DNA of 64,000 nucleotides from Blattabacterium cuenoti (GCF_014251335.1 NZ_CP059186.1:126289-190288), one strand, 5' to 3'. Positions 27,444 through 38,741 are shown, numbered from the stretch's first letter. Translations and numbers: made by a program. Notes: generated by a model from the letters alone, not told the origin.

Positions 27444-28131
27444 ATATTTTTTTATTCTTATTTATTTTCATTTTAAAAAAAACAGGTAAAGTTGTAATCA
27501 ATATAATTAATAAAATAATCCATTCAAGATGATTTTTTAATTCCGGAAAACTTTTATCTAAATAATGCCCCGCCAACATAATAGAAAAAGTCCAAGCAAG
27601 CGCTCCAATAATGTTATATATCATAAATTTTTTGAAATCTATGCGAATTGCTCCTGCTATAATAGGAGCAAAAGTACGAAACATAGGTAAAAAACGACTC
27701 ATGATAAGAGCAGTTGTTTTATATTTATTATAAAACAATTTTGCTAAAATTAAATGTTTTTTTTTAAAAAAAAAGGAATCTTTTCTTTCATACAGTAGCT
27801 TTCCAGATTTGTACCCCAACCAGTATCCTTGCATATTACCAAGAATTGCTACACTTGCTACGATTAAAATGATCACAAAAAAAGGGACATTATAAAAATT
27901 TTTGCATAAATCTTCCCCAAAAATTCCAGCAGTAAATAATAAAGAATCTCCAGGCAAGAAAAAACCAATGAAAAATCCTGTTTCTGCAAAAACAATAGCT
28001 AAAAGAATAAATAAAGCTGTATTTCCGAAATATAAAAATATCCATCTAGGATTAAATAAATGCTGAAAAAAATCCCAAAGATCTGACATTTTACAAATAT
28101 GATAATGAAAGTCAAAGTTAAATATTTCCAT
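27436..28131 (-). CDS. DedA family membrane protein
   Basis: A 231-residue inner-membrane protein of the DedA/VTT family, linked to lipid carrier recycling and membrane homeostasis. Family motifs: FAETGFFIGFFLPGDSLLFTAG (about 49-70), GNMQGYWLGYKSGK, SRFLPMFRTFAPIIAGAIRIDFKKF (about 144-168), and C-terminal GHYLDKSFPELKNH. About five hydrophobic segments. It converges with tadA. Confidence 0.92.
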   Translation of the reverse strand: MEIFNFDFHYHICKMSDLWDFFQHLFNPRWIFLYFGNTALFILLAIVFAETGFFIGFFLPGDSLLFTAGIFGEDLCKNFYNVPFFVIILIVASVAILGNMQGYWLGYKSGKLLYERKDSFFFKKKHLILAKLFYNKYKTTALIMSRFLPMFRTFAPIIAGAIRIDFKKFMIYNIIGALAWTFSIMLAGHYLDKSFPELKNHLEWIILLIILITTLPVFFKMKINKNKKIFI

Positions 28132-28206
28132 TTTTTATAAACTAAAAAATGAAAATATTTATTTTCATATTTTTTTCATATTCAAAAAACTAATATATTT
28201 TTCCTT

Positions 28207-28326
28207 ATGGAGTATTTATTTAAATTTATTAATATTTTAGGATGGATTCCTAACATATTCTTTTTCATAATAGCTTTTATTTTTCTCATTTTTTGGTTGT
28301 ACAAAATATTTTATTTTATTGATTAA
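28207..28326 (+). CDS. Small membrane protein, DUF6341-like
   Basis: A 39-codon frame: ATG 28207, then EYLFKFINILGWIPNIFFF and a long hydrophobic stretch ending IFYFID. It has one clear membrane helix (about residues 15-36). It resembles the C-terminal part of the small flavobacterial DUF6341 proteins, which have an N-terminal E-[YF]-L-F segment, a W residue and a single helix ending in W-x-x-x-[LF]. It sits 45 bases before aroB on the same strand. It may be a shortened relic. The match is by eye and the function is unknown. Confidence 0.5.
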   Translation: MEYLFKFINILGWIPNIFFFIIAFIFLIFWLYKIFYFID

Positions 28327-28371
28327 TAAAAAATTGGTTAATTTTGTTCAACGAAAATAAATTCATGAGGA

Positions 28372-29430
28372 ATGAAAAAAAGGGGAGTACTTATACATTT
28401 TAATGAAGAAGCTTATGATGTACTTAAAAATTATTTACTTCATCAAGTGGATGACATAAAAAACACATTCATTTTAGTAGATGATATGACCTTCAATCAT
28501 TGTCTTCCCATTCTTTTTCATCATATAGATTTTTTAAAAAAATCTAATGTTATTAAAATAAAATCAGGAGAAAAAGAAAAAAATATTTACACGTGCATTC
28601 AAATATGTAAAAGTCTAGAAGAATTTAAAGCAACTAGAAAAAGTTTAATTATAAATTTAGGAGGAGGGGTTATAACAGATACTGGAGGTTTTGTTGCTTC
28701 TATATTCAAACGAGGAATTCGTTTTATTAATATCCCCACAACTCTATTAGGAATGGTTGATGCGGCTATAGGATATAAAACCGGAGTGAATTTAGATTCT
28801 ATAAAAAATGAAATAGGATCTTTTTACGTTCCAGAATTTTTAATCATTGATACTTATTTTCTAAAAACACTTCCGAATAAAGAAATTTTTTCTGGAATGG
28901 CAGAAATGTTCAAACATGGATTAATAGCTGATAAAAATTTTTGGAAAAAAATGAATCAAATACAAACAGATATCACTCAAAATCAAAATGAATGGACCCA
29001 CTTAATTCATCAATCTATATTAATTAAACAAAAAATTGTAGATCAAGATCCTAAAGAAAAAGGATTAAGAAAAATTCTTAATTTTGGCCACACTATTGGA
29101 CATGCTTTAGAAAGTTATTTTATGAATATGAATAAAATGTTACATGGGATTGCTGTAACCATAGGAATGATGTATGAATCATGGATTTCTTTCAAAATTA
29201 ATGGTTTATCCATGTCTGATTATAAAGAAATCAAATCTACGCTTTCTGCATTATGTCCAATACGAAATCAAATTTTCGATTTAGAAATTAATAAATTATT
29301 GCTGATTATGGAACATGATAAAAAAAATGAAAAAAATAAAATTCAATTTTCTTTATTAAAAGAAATAGGAAAATGTTCATATAATTGTCAAGTCCCGTAT
29401 TCCTTGATTAAGGAAAGTTTTTTGAACTAA
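28372..29430 (+). CDS. aroB: 3-dehydroquinate synthase
   Basis: Second step of the shikimate pathway, NAD-dependent cyclisation of DAHP; 352 residues. Motifs: LGGGVITDTGGFVASIFKRGIRFINIPTTLL broken into the NAD-binding GGG loop (about 97-107) and substrate segment; GMVDAAIGYKTGVNL; metal ligands in EMFKHG (about 178), and LNFGHTIGHALE (about 238-249) with HGIAVTIGMM. The N-terminus is unusual but plausible (MKKRGVLIHFNEEA). It provides the entry to aromatic amino acids, as expected in a nutritional symbiont. Confidence 0.96.
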   Translation: MKKRGVLIHFNEEAYDVLKNYLLHQVDDIKNTFILVDDMTFNHCLPILFHHIDFLKKSNVIKIKSGEKEKNIYTCIQICKSLEEFKATRKSLIINLGGGVITDTGGFVASIFKRGIRFINIPTTLLGMVDAAIGYKTGVNLDSIKNEIGSFYVPEFLIIDTYFLKTLPNKEIFSGMAEMFKHGLIADKNFWKKMNQIQTDITQNQNEWTHLIHQSILIKQKIVDQDPKEKGLRKILNFGHTIGHALESYFMNMNKMLHGIAVTIGMMYESWISFKINGLSMSDYKEIKSTLSALCPIRNQIFDLEINKLLLIMEHDKKNEKNKIQFSLLKEIGKCSYNCQVPYSLIKESFLN

Positions 29431-29461
29431 GTGTTTTTAATAATTAATATTTTCAAAAAAA

Positions 29462-31927
29462 ATGAATGAAAGTGAAGGAGAAAAATTGATTTATATTAAT
29501 ATTGAAGATGAAATGAAATCATCTTACATAGATTATTCTATGTCTGTTATTGTATCCAGAGCTCTTCCCGATGTTAGAGATGGATTAAAACCTGTACATA
29601 GAAGAGTTCTTTATGGAATGTATCAATTAGGAATTTTTTCTAACAGTTCTTATAAAAAATCTGCTCGTATTGTTGGAGAAGTATTGGGAAAATACCATCC
29701 ACATGGAGATATTTCTGTTTATGAGACTATGGTCCGTCTGACCCAAAAATGGACATTACGTTATCCACTAATAGATGGACAGGGTAATTTTGGATCATTA
29801 GATGCAGATCCTCCAGCAGCCATGCGTTATACAGAAGTCAAAATGAAAAAAATATCTGAAGAAATGTTGTTGGATATTAAAAAAGAAACCGTGGATATGA
29901 AATTAAATTTTGATGATTCTTTGGAAGAACCAACTGTTTTACCTACACGAATTCCTAATCTTTTAATTAATGGATCTTCTGGGATTGCAGTTGGAATGGC
30001 TACTAATATCGCTCCTCATAATTTAAAAGAAACTATAAATGCTGTTTGCGCTTATATAGAAAATAACGATATATCTATAGAACAGATCATGAAATATATT
30101 AAAGCTCCTGATTTTCCTACAGGTGGAATTATTTACGGATATGATGGAGTTAAAAATGCTTTTCGTACCGGGAAAGGACGTATTATTTTACGTGCAAAAG
30201 TACATTTTGAAGAAATTCATGGAAGACAATGTATTATTGTAGATGAGATCCCTTATCAAGTAAACAAAGCTGATATGATCGCTAGAACTGTGGAACTAAT
30301 GAAAGAAGGAAAAATGGAAGGGATTTATCAAATTCGTGATGAATCGGATAGAAATGGATTACGTATTGTATACATTTTAAAACAAAATACAAATCCTAAT
30401 ATATTATTGAATAAATTGTTTCAATATACTTCTCTACAAACTTATTTTAATATAAATAATATAGCTCTAGTTAATGGTAAACCTGTTCAATTAAATATCA
30501 AAAGTCTTATCAGACATTTTGTTGATCATAGACATAATGTTATTATTCGTCGGACTAGATACGAACTTAAAAAATGTCAAAATCGTGTTCATATTTTGTT
30601 AGGTTTTTTGAAAATATTAGATCATTTAGATCTCATGATTCAATTAATTAAAAAATCTCAAAATCATTATGATGCTTGTAATAGATTGATTAAAAAATTT
30701 CAAATATCTAAAAATCAATCTCAATCTATTTTAGATATGAAGTTACAAAGCCTTACATCTTTAGAAATAAATAAACTTAAAAAAGAATATGACGAGCTTG
30801 TTAAAAGAATAGAATTTTTTAAAAACGTTTTGGAAGAACATTCCACAAGAACTAAAATTATTCAAGAAGAACTTTTAAATATCAAAAAAAAATATCAAGA
30901 TATACGTCGTACACAAATTGATTATTCAGGAGATCAGGTTAACATAGAAGACCTAATTGAAAACGAACAGGTAGTTCTTACTATTTCCCATGCCGGTTAT
31001 ATTAAAAGAACATCTTTATCAGAATACAAACGTCAAGGAAGAGGAGGAGTGGGAAACAGAGGAGCTACTGCCAGAGAATCAGACTTTTTCAAACATTTAC
31101 TTGTAGCTACCAATCATCAATATCTACTTATTTTTACAGAAAAAGGAAAATGTTTTTGGCTAAGAGTATATGAAATTCCAGAAGGATCTAAAATTTCTAA
31201 AGGGAGAGCGATACAAAATATTATTCATCTTCAACAAGATGATAAAGTTAATGCTTATATCTTAACAGAAGATCTTACTAATAAAAAGTATGTCAAAGAT
31301 TATTATGTTATGATGATTACGCAAAAAGGTATTATTAAAAAAACATCTTTAGAAAATTATTCTCGTCCTAGAAAAGATGGAATCAATGCTATTGTTATTC
31401 GTAAAGGAGATTCTTTGTTGGAAGCTATTTTAACTAAGGGAAATAGCCATGTTTTTATTGCTGTAAAAAATGGAAGAATTATTCGTTTTTCAGAAAAACA
31501 AGTTCGTTCAACTGGAAGAACTTCTTCTGGAGTTATAGGAATTAATACAAATAGTCAAGATTTGGTTATTGGAATGATATGTGTAGATATAGAAGGAAAA
31601 GAAAAAGGACATTTATTAGTTGTTTCTGAAAAAGGATTTGGAAAAAGGTCACATATAAAAGATTATCGTATAACTAATCGTAGTGGAAAAGGAATTAAAA
31701 CAATAAATATAACTCAAAAAACAGGGAGTTTAATTTCCATAAAATATGTAACAGATCAAGATGATTTGATGATTATTAAAAAATCAGGAATTATTATACG
31801 TATTCCTATATCAGACATAAGAGTTATGGGAAGAACAACTCAAGGAGTCAGATTAATAAATTTAAAAGAAAATGATGCTATAGCTGATGTGGCAAAAGTT
31901 TATAAACCTATTATGGAATTTCATTAA
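29462..31927 (+). CDS. gyrA: DNA gyrase subunit A
   Basis: Breakage-reunion subunit of gyrase; 821 residues. The catalytic tyrosine is Tyr123 in [10 protein letters not shown], preceded by the quinolone-determining region [18 protein letters not shown]. The tower/coiled-coil region spans about 330-490 and the C-terminal beta-pinwheel from about 500 carries the GyrA box [11 protein letters not shown] (Q-R-R-G-G-[RK]-G-type), which marks gyrase rather than topoisomerase IV. Its 3' end overlaps the protease gene by 17 bases, tail to tail. Confidence 0.97.
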   Translation: MNESEGEKLIYINIEDEMKSSYIDYSMSVIVSRALPDVRDGLKPVHRRVLYGMYQLGIFSNSSYKKSARIVGEVLGKYHPHGDISVYETMVRLTQKWTLRYPLIDGQGNFGSLDADPPAAMRYTEVKMKKISEEMLLDIKKETVDMKLNFDDSLEEPTVLPTRIPNLLINGSSGIAVGMATNIAPHNLKETINAVCAYIENNDISIEQIMKYIKAPDFPTGGIIYGYDGVKNAFRTGKGRIILRAKVHFEEIHGRQCIIVDEIPYQVNKADMIARTVELMKEGKMEGIYQIRDESDRNGLRIVYILKQNTNPNILLNKLFQYTSLQTYFNINNIALVNGKPVQLNIKSLIRHFVDHRHNVIIRRTRYELKKCQNRVHILLGFLKILDHLDLMIQLIKKSQNHYDACNRLIKKFQISKNQSQSILDMKLQSLTSLEINKLKKEYDELVKRIEFFKNVLEEHSTRTKIIQEELLNIKKKYQDIRRTQIDYSGDQVNIEDLIENEQVVLTISHAGYIKRTSLSEYKRQGRGGVGNRGATARESDFFKHLLVATNHQYLLIFTEKGKCFWLRVYEIPEGSKISKGRAIQNIIHLQQDDKVNAYILTEDLTNKKYVKDYYVMMITQKGIIKKTSLENYSRPRKDGINAIVIRKGDSLLEAILTKGNSHVFIAVKNGRIIRFSEKQVRSTGRTSSGVIGINTNSQDLVIGMICVDIEGKEKGHLLVVSEKGFGKRSHIKDYRITNRSGKGIKTINITQKTGSLISIKYVTDQDDLMIIKKSGIIIRIPISDIRVMGRTTQGVRLINLKENDAIADVAKVYKPIMEFH

Positions 31928-34031
31928 AATCTCGTAATATATTGATACATTCTGCTATATAAAAATCTTTTTTAACATTTCTTTCCCATTTTACTTGTTC
32001 CTCTGACTCTTTTTCTTTTAAAATGATTTTGTAATGGGGTGGAAAAGCTTGTAATCCATATATATTCAAATTGTTTTTTAATTTTTTAAAATACTCATTT
32101 CTTTTTTTTATTTTTAAATTTTCATAATAAAATTTTTCCCAGTTTAAAGAAAATTGTTTTTTATTAGAAACTTTTTTATTTAATGATTGTATTTTTTTAT
32201 AAATATTGATAAAATTATTATTTTTATTCAAACGTTTTATGCTTTTATTTTTAATATTTTCTAAATATAAATTATCATAATAAAAGTGAAGAGAAGGAAT
32301 AGGATCTGTATAATCCCATTTCATAGGATTGATTTGATTTTTTTCTATAAATTTTAAAAATATACTTTCCGTATTACTGGGAATGACTATATCTGAATTT
32401 ACTCCTTTTAATTGAGTAGAACTTCCATTCACACGATAAAATTTATTGATAGTAAATTTTAAGGCTCCTAGCTTTTCATTATATAGAAAAAATCGATTTA
32501 ATGGATAAACTGTTTGTACAGTTCCTTTTCCATATGTTTGATTGCTTCCAACAATAATTCCTCTTTTATAATCTGCTATAGCCGCTGCGAGAATTTCGGA
32601 AGCAGAAGCAGATAATTCATTCACAAGAACGACAAGGGGGCCTGTCCATAGAATTTTATTTTTATGACTTTTAAGTATCTTTTTTTTTCTGTTAGGCTTT
32701 CCTATTTGTACGATAGGAACTTTTCCTAAAAAAAAACTAGCAATTTCTATTACAGTATTTAAAGATCCCCCTCCGTTATTTCTGATATCTATCAGAATTC
32801 CTTTTATATTTTCTTTTTTTAATTCTTGAATGATTTTTTTCATATCTTTAGTTGCATTTCTAGCATTTTTATTATCAGGATTAAAATAAAATTCAGGTAA
32901 GCAGATCAAACCATATTTATCTTGATTTTTATCCAATATGACAACACTTTTTGCAAAAATTTCTTTCTTTTCAATTATATCTCTAGTAAGAATCACTTCT
33001 TCTATAGATCCATTTTTTTTTTGAAGAGTGAGTTTGACTTTGCTTCCTTTTTTTCCTCTTATTAAACGAATCGAATTTTCTAACAACATGCCTACAATAT
33101 TTTGCGATTCTGAGTTTACGTTTTTTGCGACTCGTATAATTTTATCTCCTACTTCTATTTTTTTGTTCTTCCATGCAGGCCCCCCAGAAATGACTCTAAC
33201 AACGGTAGGATAACCTTTATCATCTTTTAATTCTAAGCCAATTCCTTCTGTTTGTCCAGATATGTTAAAATCAAAAATTTCTTTTTCCTTAGGAGAAAAA
33301 TAATTTGTATGAGGGTCATATTGAGAAGTTATAGTATTAACATATATAGAAAACCAATCAGATTCTTTTTTTATTTTTAATTTTCTGAAATATTCCTGAA
33401 TATATTCTTCTACTTTTTTTCTTGATTTTTTTTCGTTATTAAAAAATGCATTTTTCCAAATGATTTTTTTGTTTGTGGAAGTGATGATTTTTTTGTTTGT
33501 GGAAGTGATAATTTCTAGTAAAGTCAAATATTTTAAATATTTTCTCCATTTTTCAATCCATTCTTTTTGATTTTTTGGATAAAAAGAATTTTTTTCTCCA
33601 AATATGTACATTTCTTTTTTATTGAAATCAAAAGGTGTTTTTAATATATGAAAACATATAGATTCCACTTCTTTTACTCTTTGTAAAAAACGTTTCATAA
33701 TAATATTAAAAAAAGTAGGATCTCCATGAATCCAAAAATCGTCTATTTTTTCTTTATATAAAGAAAGATCTTCTACGTCTTTTTGTATAAAAAAATGTTT
33801 TTGATTATCTAATTTTTCAAAATATTTATGATATACTTTTTGTGAAAAATCATTATTTATAGAAACAGGATTTGAATGTAAAAAGTAAAGTGTTTTATAT
33901 ATTGTTTTGAGTACTATACGATATTTTTCCTGTTCTCCTAATGGAGAACAAAAACTTAATGAAAAAATGAGAAAAAAACCAATTATTATGTACTTAATAT
34001 CATTCAGTTTTTTTATTATTTTGAAGTTCAC
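31911..34031 (-). CDS. prc: Carboxy-terminal (tail-specific) processing protease
   Basis: Periplasmic serine protease of family S41; 706 residues, the long Prc/Tsp form. An N-terminal hydrophobic signal (about 13-27) ends at Cys28 (LSFCSP), possibly a lipoprotein anchor although -1 is Phe rather than the small residue of a canonical lipobox. A PDZ domain lies at about 250-335 ([24 protein letters not shown]), then the catalytic core with Ser near 477 ([10 protein letters not shown]) and Lys near 502 (TYGKGTVQ), and a DUF3340-like C-terminal region. An 8-residue tandem repeat is in the N-terminal part. Confidence 0.94.
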   Translation of the reverse strand: MNFKIIKKLNDIKYIIIGFFLIFSLSFCSPLGEQEKYRIVLKTIYKTLYFLHSNPVSINNDFSQKVYHKYFEKLDNQKHFFIQKDVEDLSLYKEKIDDFWIHGDPTFFNIIMKRFLQRVKEVESICFHILKTPFDFNKKEMYIFGEKNSFYPKNQKEWIEKWRKYLKYLTLLEIITSTNKKIITSTNKKIIWKNAFFNNEKKSRKKVEEYIQEYFRKLKIKKESDWFSIYVNTITSQYDPHTNYFSPKEKEIFDFNISGQTEGIGLELKDDKGYPTVVRVISGGPAWKNKKIEVGDKIIRVAKNVNSESQNIVGMLLENSIRLIRGKKGSKVKLTLQKKNGSIEEVILTRDIIEKKEIFAKSVVILDKNQDKYGLICLPEFYFNPDNKNARNATKDMKKIIQELKKENIKGILIDIRNNGGGSLNTVIEIASFFLGKVPIVQIGKPNRKKKILKSHKNKILWTGPLVVLVNELSASASEILAAAIADYKRGIIVGSNQTYGKGTVQTVYPLNRFFLYNEKLGALKFTINKFYRVNGSSTQLKGVNSDIVIPSNTESIFLKFIEKNQINPMKWDYTDPIPSLHFYYDNLYLENIKNKSIKRLNKNNNFINIYKKIQSLNKKVSNKKQFSLNWEKFYYENLKIKKRNEYFKKLKNNLNIYGLQAFPPHYKIILKEKESEEQVKWERNVKKDFYIAECINILRDFNEIP
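33461..33508 (-). repeat. 24-bp in-frame tandem duplication within prc
   Basis: Two identical copies, 33461-33484 and 33485-33508, encode the unit ITSTNKKI twice in the N-terminal domain of the protease, before the PDZ domain. Period is a multiple of three, so the frame is unaffected. Likely a slipped-strand duplication. Confidence 0.93.
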
Positions 34032-34095
34032 AATTATGTATTAAATATTATTAAAATTATATATAAATGTAAATAGCTTTTTTATATAATATAAA

Positions 34096-34899
34096 ATGAA
34101 TAAAAAACCAATTATTTTAGTCACAAATGATGATGGCATTATAGCTCCAGGGATTAGAGCTCTTGTTCATTCTATGAACCTTTTAGGAGATGTATATGTA
34201 GTAGCTCCAAATAAACCTCAATCTGGGGTAGGACATGCAATAACAATGAATACAATATTATATTGTGATTCAGTCAAGATAGATAACGGGAATCAAAAAG
34301 AATGGGAATGTTCTGGAACTCCAGTAGACTGTGTTAAATTAGCAATTAATGATCTTCTTCCTAGGAAACCTGATATTTGTGTATCAGGAATTAATCATGG
34401 ATCAAATTCTTCTATAAATATTATGTATTCTGGAACTCTATCTGCTGTTATTGAGGCAAGTATAGAGGGGATTCCATCTGTAGGATTTTCTCTTTTAGAT
34501 TTTGATTGGAATGCTGATTTTGAACCATCTAAAAAATATGTATCTCAGATTGTTAAAAAAATTCTTTATAATCCTATTCCGGAAAAAACAATCACTTTGA
34601 ATGTGAATATTCCTAAATTAAAAAAAGAAGAAATTAAAGGAATTAAAATATGTAGACAGGCAGAGTCTAAATGGATAGAAAGTTTCGATAAACGTTATAC
34701 ACCTAGAGGAAGAACTTATTATTGGTTAGTAGGAGATTTTTTGAATTTGGATGAAAAGATAGATACAGATGAATGGGCATTAAAAAATGGATATGTCTCT
34801 ATTGTTCCTATTCAATTTGATTTGACAAATTATACTATATTAAATCTTTTAAAAGATTGGAATTTTATTGTATTATTTGTTTTTTTTTCGGATACATAA
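34096..34899 (+). CDS. surE: 5'/3'-nucleotidase SurE
   Basis: Metal-dependent nucleoside monophosphatase; 267 residues. Signature: ILVTNDDGIIAPGIRAL (metal ligands Asp-Asp near residues 10-11), VVAPNKPQSGVGHAIT, CSGTPVDCVKLAI and SGINHGSNSSINIMYSGTL split as the N and S ligands. The C-terminal part after PIQFDLTNYTILNLLKDW carries a short phenylalanine-rich extension. It diverges from prc and precedes ruvB by 37 bases. Confidence 0.96.
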   Translation: MNKKPIILVTNDDGIIAPGIRALVHSMNLLGDVYVVAPNKPQSGVGHAITMNTILYCDSVKIDNGNQKEWECSGTPVDCVKLAINDLLPRKPDICVSGINHGSNSSINIMYSGTLSAVIEASIEGIPSVGFSLLDFDWNADFEPSKKYVSQIVKKILYNPIPEKTITLNVNIPKLKKEEIKGIKICRQAESKWIESFDKRYTPRGRTYYWLVGDFLNLDEKIDTDEWALKNGYVSIVPIQFDLTNYTILNLLKDWNFIVLFVFFSDT

Positions 34900-34936
34900 T
34901 TTTTTATAAACTTGAATATTAAAACGTATTATAATT

Positions 34937-35902
34937 GTGTCATCTTTTTTAGAAGGATCTTTAAATCCCCAAAAAATTCAAGATTTTATTGGACAACATG
35001 AGATATTGAATAATTTGAAAATTTTTATTCAGGCGGCTAAAAAAAGAAAAGAAGCTTTAGATCATATTTTATTTCATGGACCTCCAGGATTGGGAAAAAC
35101 AACGTTAGCACATATTGTGGCTAATGAATTATGTGTAAATATTACTGTAACTTCAGGATCTGTTTTAGATAAACCTGGAGATTTAGCTGGGTTATTGATT
35201 CATTTAAAAATAAACGATGTAATTTTTATTGATGAAATACATCGTCTTTCTCCGGTTGTTGAGGAATATTTGTATTCAGCAATGGAAAATTATAAAATAG
35301 ATATTATCATAGATTCTGGATCAAATGCTAGATCAATACAAATCGATTTATCTCCTTTTACTTTAATAGGAGCAACAACAAGATCAGGATTACTTACGGC
35401 TCCTATGCGTTCTAGATTTGGTATTAATTTTCGTCTTAGTTATTATGAAAAAGAATTATTAAAAGACATTGTAAATCGTAGTGCAAAATTGTTAAATATT
35501 CCAATAACGGAAGAGGCTTCTCATGAAATTGCGAATAGAAGTCGTGGAACTCCACGTATAACCAATGCTTTATTACGTAGAATCCGTGATTTTGCGCAAG
35601 TAAAAGGAAATGGGACCATTGATATTAACATATGTAATTTAGGATTACAAGCTCTTAATGTAGATAAACATGGATTAGATGAGATGGACAATAGAATTCT
35701 TTCATATATCATAGATTATTTTAAAGGAGGACCTGTGGGTATCAATACTATAGCAACAGCTGTTAGCGAAAACTCAGATACCATAGAAGAAGTTTATGAA
35801 CCTTTTCTTATTCAGGAAGGATACTTAATTAGAACACCTAGGGGAAGAAAGGCTACAAAATTAGCTTATCAACATATAAGAAAAAATTTTAAAAAAAAAT
35901 AG
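34937..35902 (+). CDS. ruvB: Holliday junction branch-migration helicase RuvB
   Basis: AAA+ motor that drives branch migration with RuvA; 321 residues. Walker A GPPGLGKTTLA (about 49-59), Walker B IFIDEIHRL (about 97-105), sensor 1 LIGATTRSG, arginine finger in PMRSRFG, and the winged-helix DNA-binding domain at the end (EPFLIQEGYLIRTPRGRKAT). Start is GTG at 34937, leading directly into SSFLEGSLNPQKIQDFIGQ; the usual N-terminal RP motif is shortened. RuvA and RuvC are not in the window, but the YqgF resolvase candidate is at 63.1 kb. Confidence 0.96.
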   Translation: MSSFLEGSLNPQKIQDFIGQHEILNNLKIFIQAAKKRKEALDHILFHGPPGLGKTTLAHIVANELCVNITVTSGSVLDKPGDLAGLLIHLKINDVIFIDEIHRLSPVVEEYLYSAMENYKIDIIIDSGSNARSIQIDLSPFTLIGATTRSGLLTAPMRSRFGINFRLSYYEKELLKDIVNRSAKLLNIPITEEASHEIANRSRGTPRITNALLRRIRDFAQVKGNGTIDINICNLGLQALNVDKHGLDEMDNRILSYIIDYFKGGPVGINTIATAVSENSDTIEEVYEPFLIQEGYLIRTPRGRKATKLAYQHIRKNFKKK

Positions 35903-35977
35903 ACTGAAATGTTTTTTATTATATGTTCATAAGAATTAACTTTGTTATAAAGAATAAACATAAAAAAATGCAAAATC

Positions 35978-37276
35978 ATGCCTTCAAATGTTATTGTGGG
36001 TCTCCAATGGGGTGACGAGGGAAAAGGAAAAATTACCGACTTACTTTCTAAAAATTCGGATTATGTAATCCGTTATCAAGGAGGAAATAATTCAGGTCAT
36101 TCTATTCACATTAAAAATAGTTATTTTGTTCTTCATTTAGTTCCTTCTGGAGTTATTTATTCTGGAGTAAAATGTATTGTTGGGCCTGGAGTAGTCATTG
36201 ATCCTAAATCTTTTATACAAGAAATACAAAATTTAGAATCAATGGGTATTAATACGTCTAAAGTTTTTTTAGCAAAAAGAGCACATATCACTATGCCTTA
36301 TCATTGTTTGTTAGATCAATATCAAGAAGAAGCTTTAGGGGACAAGTCTATTGGGACGACACACAAAGGGATTGGTCCGACTTATGTCGATAAAATTAAT
36401 AGAACAGGAATTCGTGTTTTGGATTTATTGAATTTAAAAGGGTTTCATAAAAAATTAAAATACCATATTGATCTTAAAAACAAAATTTTTACAAAAATTT
36501 TTCAAAAAAAACCTCTTTCTTTTCAATCTATTTATGAAGAATACATAGAATATGCCAAAATTCTTTCTGATCGGATAATAGATGCTGTTTATGAAATTCA
36601 TGATGCTTACCATAACAAAAAAAAGATTCTTTTTGAAGGAGCTCAAGCTATGTTATTGGATATAAATTATGGAACATATCCATATGTGACTACTTCTTCT
36701 ACTTCTACGGGAGGCGTATGTACAGGAGCGGGAATCCCTCCTAACTTTTTAAAAAATTTTATAGGAATAACAAAAGCATATTGTACTCGTGTAGGATTTG
36801 GTCCTTTTCCTACAGAAATAGGAAATGAAATTGAAAATGTGATACGTAAAAAAGGAAATGAATATGGAGCAACGACAAAACGGCCAAGAAGATGCGGATG
36901 GTTGGATTTGATCTCTCTGAAATATTCTTGTATGATTAATGGGATTAATTATTTAGTTCTTACGAAATTAGATGTCTTGAGTGAATTGGAAATTATTAAA
37001 ATATGTGTAAAATATAAAAAATATGATAATAAAATTATTCAATATTTTCCAGCAAATATAAAACAAGATGTAAAAGGAATTTATATAGACTTTCCTGGAT
37101 GGAAACAAGACATATCTCATATTCATGAATACGAAGATTTACCAAAAAATTGTAAAAAATATATTAAATTTATTGAAGTTTATCTAAATTTAGAAATTTT
37201 ATTAATTTCTGTTGGTTCTGAAAGAAATCAGAATATCATTAAAAATAAGTCTTTATTTTTTAAAATTTTTTCTTAG
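35978..37276 (+). CDS. purA: Adenylosuccinate synthetase
   Basis: GTP-dependent first step from IMP to AMP; 432 residues. Motifs: VGLQWGDEGKGKITDLL (P-loop variant, residues 6-22), GGNNSGHSI, IGTTHKGIGPTYVDK, EGAQAMLLDINYGTYPYVT broken around the IMP-binding site, and TTKRPRRCGWLDL. It opens the rightward purine block; purB follows after 14 bases. PurA and PurB side by side supply both AMP-branch steps. Confidence 0.97.
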   Translation: MPSNVIVGLQWGDEGKGKITDLLSKNSDYVIRYQGGNNSGHSIHIKNSYFVLHLVPSGVIYSGVKCIVGPGVVIDPKSFIQEIQNLESMGINTSKVFLAKRAHITMPYHCLLDQYQEEALGDKSIGTTHKGIGPTYVDKINRTGIRVLDLLNLKGFHKKLKYHIDLKNKIFTKIFQKKPLSFQSIYEEYIEYAKILSDRIIDAVYEIHDAYHNKKKILFEGAQAMLLDINYGTYPYVTTSSTSTGGVCTGAGIPPNFLKNFIGITKAYCTRVGFGPFPTEIGNEIENVIRKKGNEYGATTKRPRRCGWLDLISLKYSCMINGINYLVLTKLDVLSELEIIKICVKYKKYDNKIIQYFPANIKQDVKGIYIDFPGWKQDISHIHEYEDLPKNCKKYIKFIEVYLNLEILLISVGSERNQNIIKNKSLFFKIFS

Positions 37277-37290
37277 AAAATATTTTTTGT

Positions 37291-38727
37291 GTGGAAGTAT
37301 ATAAAAACCCTTTAATAGAACGATATAGTAGCAAAGAAATGTTATATAATTTTTCTCCGAAAAAAAAGTTTCTTACTTGGAGAAAATTATGGTTGTATTT
37401 GGCAGAAATTCAAAAAGAATTAGGATTAAACATTAGGGATGAACAAATTCTTGACTTAAAAAATCATTTACATGACATTGATTGGGATAGAGTTTTTTTC
37501 TATGAAAAAAAATTTCGCCATGATGTCATGGCTCATTTATATGCTTTCGGAGAAAAAGCATTTATAGCTAGACCTATAATTCATTTGGGAGTTACAAGTG
37601 CGTTTTTAGGAGACAATACGGATATTATTTTAATTCGTGATGGATTAGAGATTTTATTAAAAAAATTGATTAATGTAATTTTTCGTCTTAGAAATTTGAC
37701 TTTAGAATATCATAATATTCCTACTTTAGCTTTTACTCATTATCAACCAGCTCAATTAACTACTGTAGGAAAACGTTCTGCTTTATGGTTACAAAGTGTA
37801 CTTCTAGATTTAGAAGAATTAGAATTTAGATTGAAAAATATTCATTTTAGAGGAGTTAAAGGTACTGTAGGGACCGCAGATAGTTTTAAAGAATTATTTA
37901 ATGGGGATTTACAAAAAGTAAAAGATTTAGAAAAAAAATTATCTAGTAAATTCAGATTTCAAAATGTTTTTTCTATAACAGGACAAACTTACGATAGGAA
38001 AGTAGATGCTCAAATATTAAATTTATTATCCAATATATCACAATCTTCTCATAAATTTAGTAACGATTTACGTTTGTTACAAAATTTAAAAGAAATGGAA
38101 GAACCTTTTGAAAAAGAACAAATTGGATCTAGTGCTATGCCTTATAAACGGAATCCAATACGAAGTGAACGTATAGCCTCTTTAGCTAAGTATGTTATTT
38201 CTTTATCTAATAGTTCCGCTTTAGTTGCAGCTACACAATGGTTGGAACGGACTTTAGATGATTCTGCAAACAGAAGATTGGTTATAGGACAATCCTTTTT
38301 AGCTGTAGATTCTATTTTAATGATTTGGAATAACATATTAGAAAATATAGTCGTATATCCTAAAATTATTGAAAAACATATAAAAGAAGAGCTTCCTTTT
38401 TTAATTACTGAATATCTTATTATAAAATGTGTAAAAAAGGGAGCAGATAGACAGGATATTCATGAAAGAATACGAATTCATTCTATGGAAACAAATGATA
38501 AGATCAAATTAAAAGGAATGGAAAATGATTTTATTAAACGTATTCTACATGATAAAAAAATACCAATTGATGAAGAAGAAATGAATCAAATTCTAAATCC
38601 TAAAAATTTTACAGGATTTTCTTCAGATCAAGCTTTAGAATTTATTGATAAAAAAGTTAACCCTATATTAAATCGTTTTCATCATCTAATTTCCTCTGAT
38701 ATATCTAATATGGATAGACAAATTTAA
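37291..38727 (+). CDS. purB: Adenylosuccinate lyase
   Basis: Cleaves SAICAR to AICAR and adenylosuccinate to AMP, so it works twice in purine synthesis; 478 residues. Fumarase/aspartase superfamily signature GSSAMPYKRNPIRSE (about residues 278-292), with TSAFLGDNTD and FTHYQPAQLTTVGKR upstream. The start is GTG at 37291 (MEVYKNPLIERYSSKEM); no upstream ATG fits. Length is on the long side of the bacterial range, like the eukaryotic/Legionella subgroup rather than the 430-residue Bacillus type, which is an inference from motifs. Confidence 0.96.
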   Translation: MEVYKNPLIERYSSKEMLYNFSPKKKFLTWRKLWLYLAEIQKELGLNIRDEQILDLKNHLHDIDWDRVFFYEKKFRHDVMAHLYAFGEKAFIARPIIHLGVTSAFLGDNTDIILIRDGLEILLKKLINVIFRLRNLTLEYHNIPTLAFTHYQPAQLTTVGKRSALWLQSVLLDLEELEFRLKNIHFRGVKGTVGTADSFKELFNGDLQKVKDLEKKLSSKFRFQNVFSITGQTYDRKVDAQILNLLSNISQSSHKFSNDLRLLQNLKEMEEPFEKEQIGSSAMPYKRNPIRSERIASLAKYVISLSNSSALVAATQWLERTLDDSANRRLVIGQSFLAVDSILMIWNNILENIVVYPKIIEKHIKEELPFLITEYLIIKCVKKGADRQDIHERIRIHSMETNDKIKLKGMENDFIKRILHDKKIPIDEEEMNQILNPKNFTGFSSDQALEFIDKKVNPILNRFHHLISSDISNMDRQI

Positions 38728-38741
38728 TACACGGATAAATA

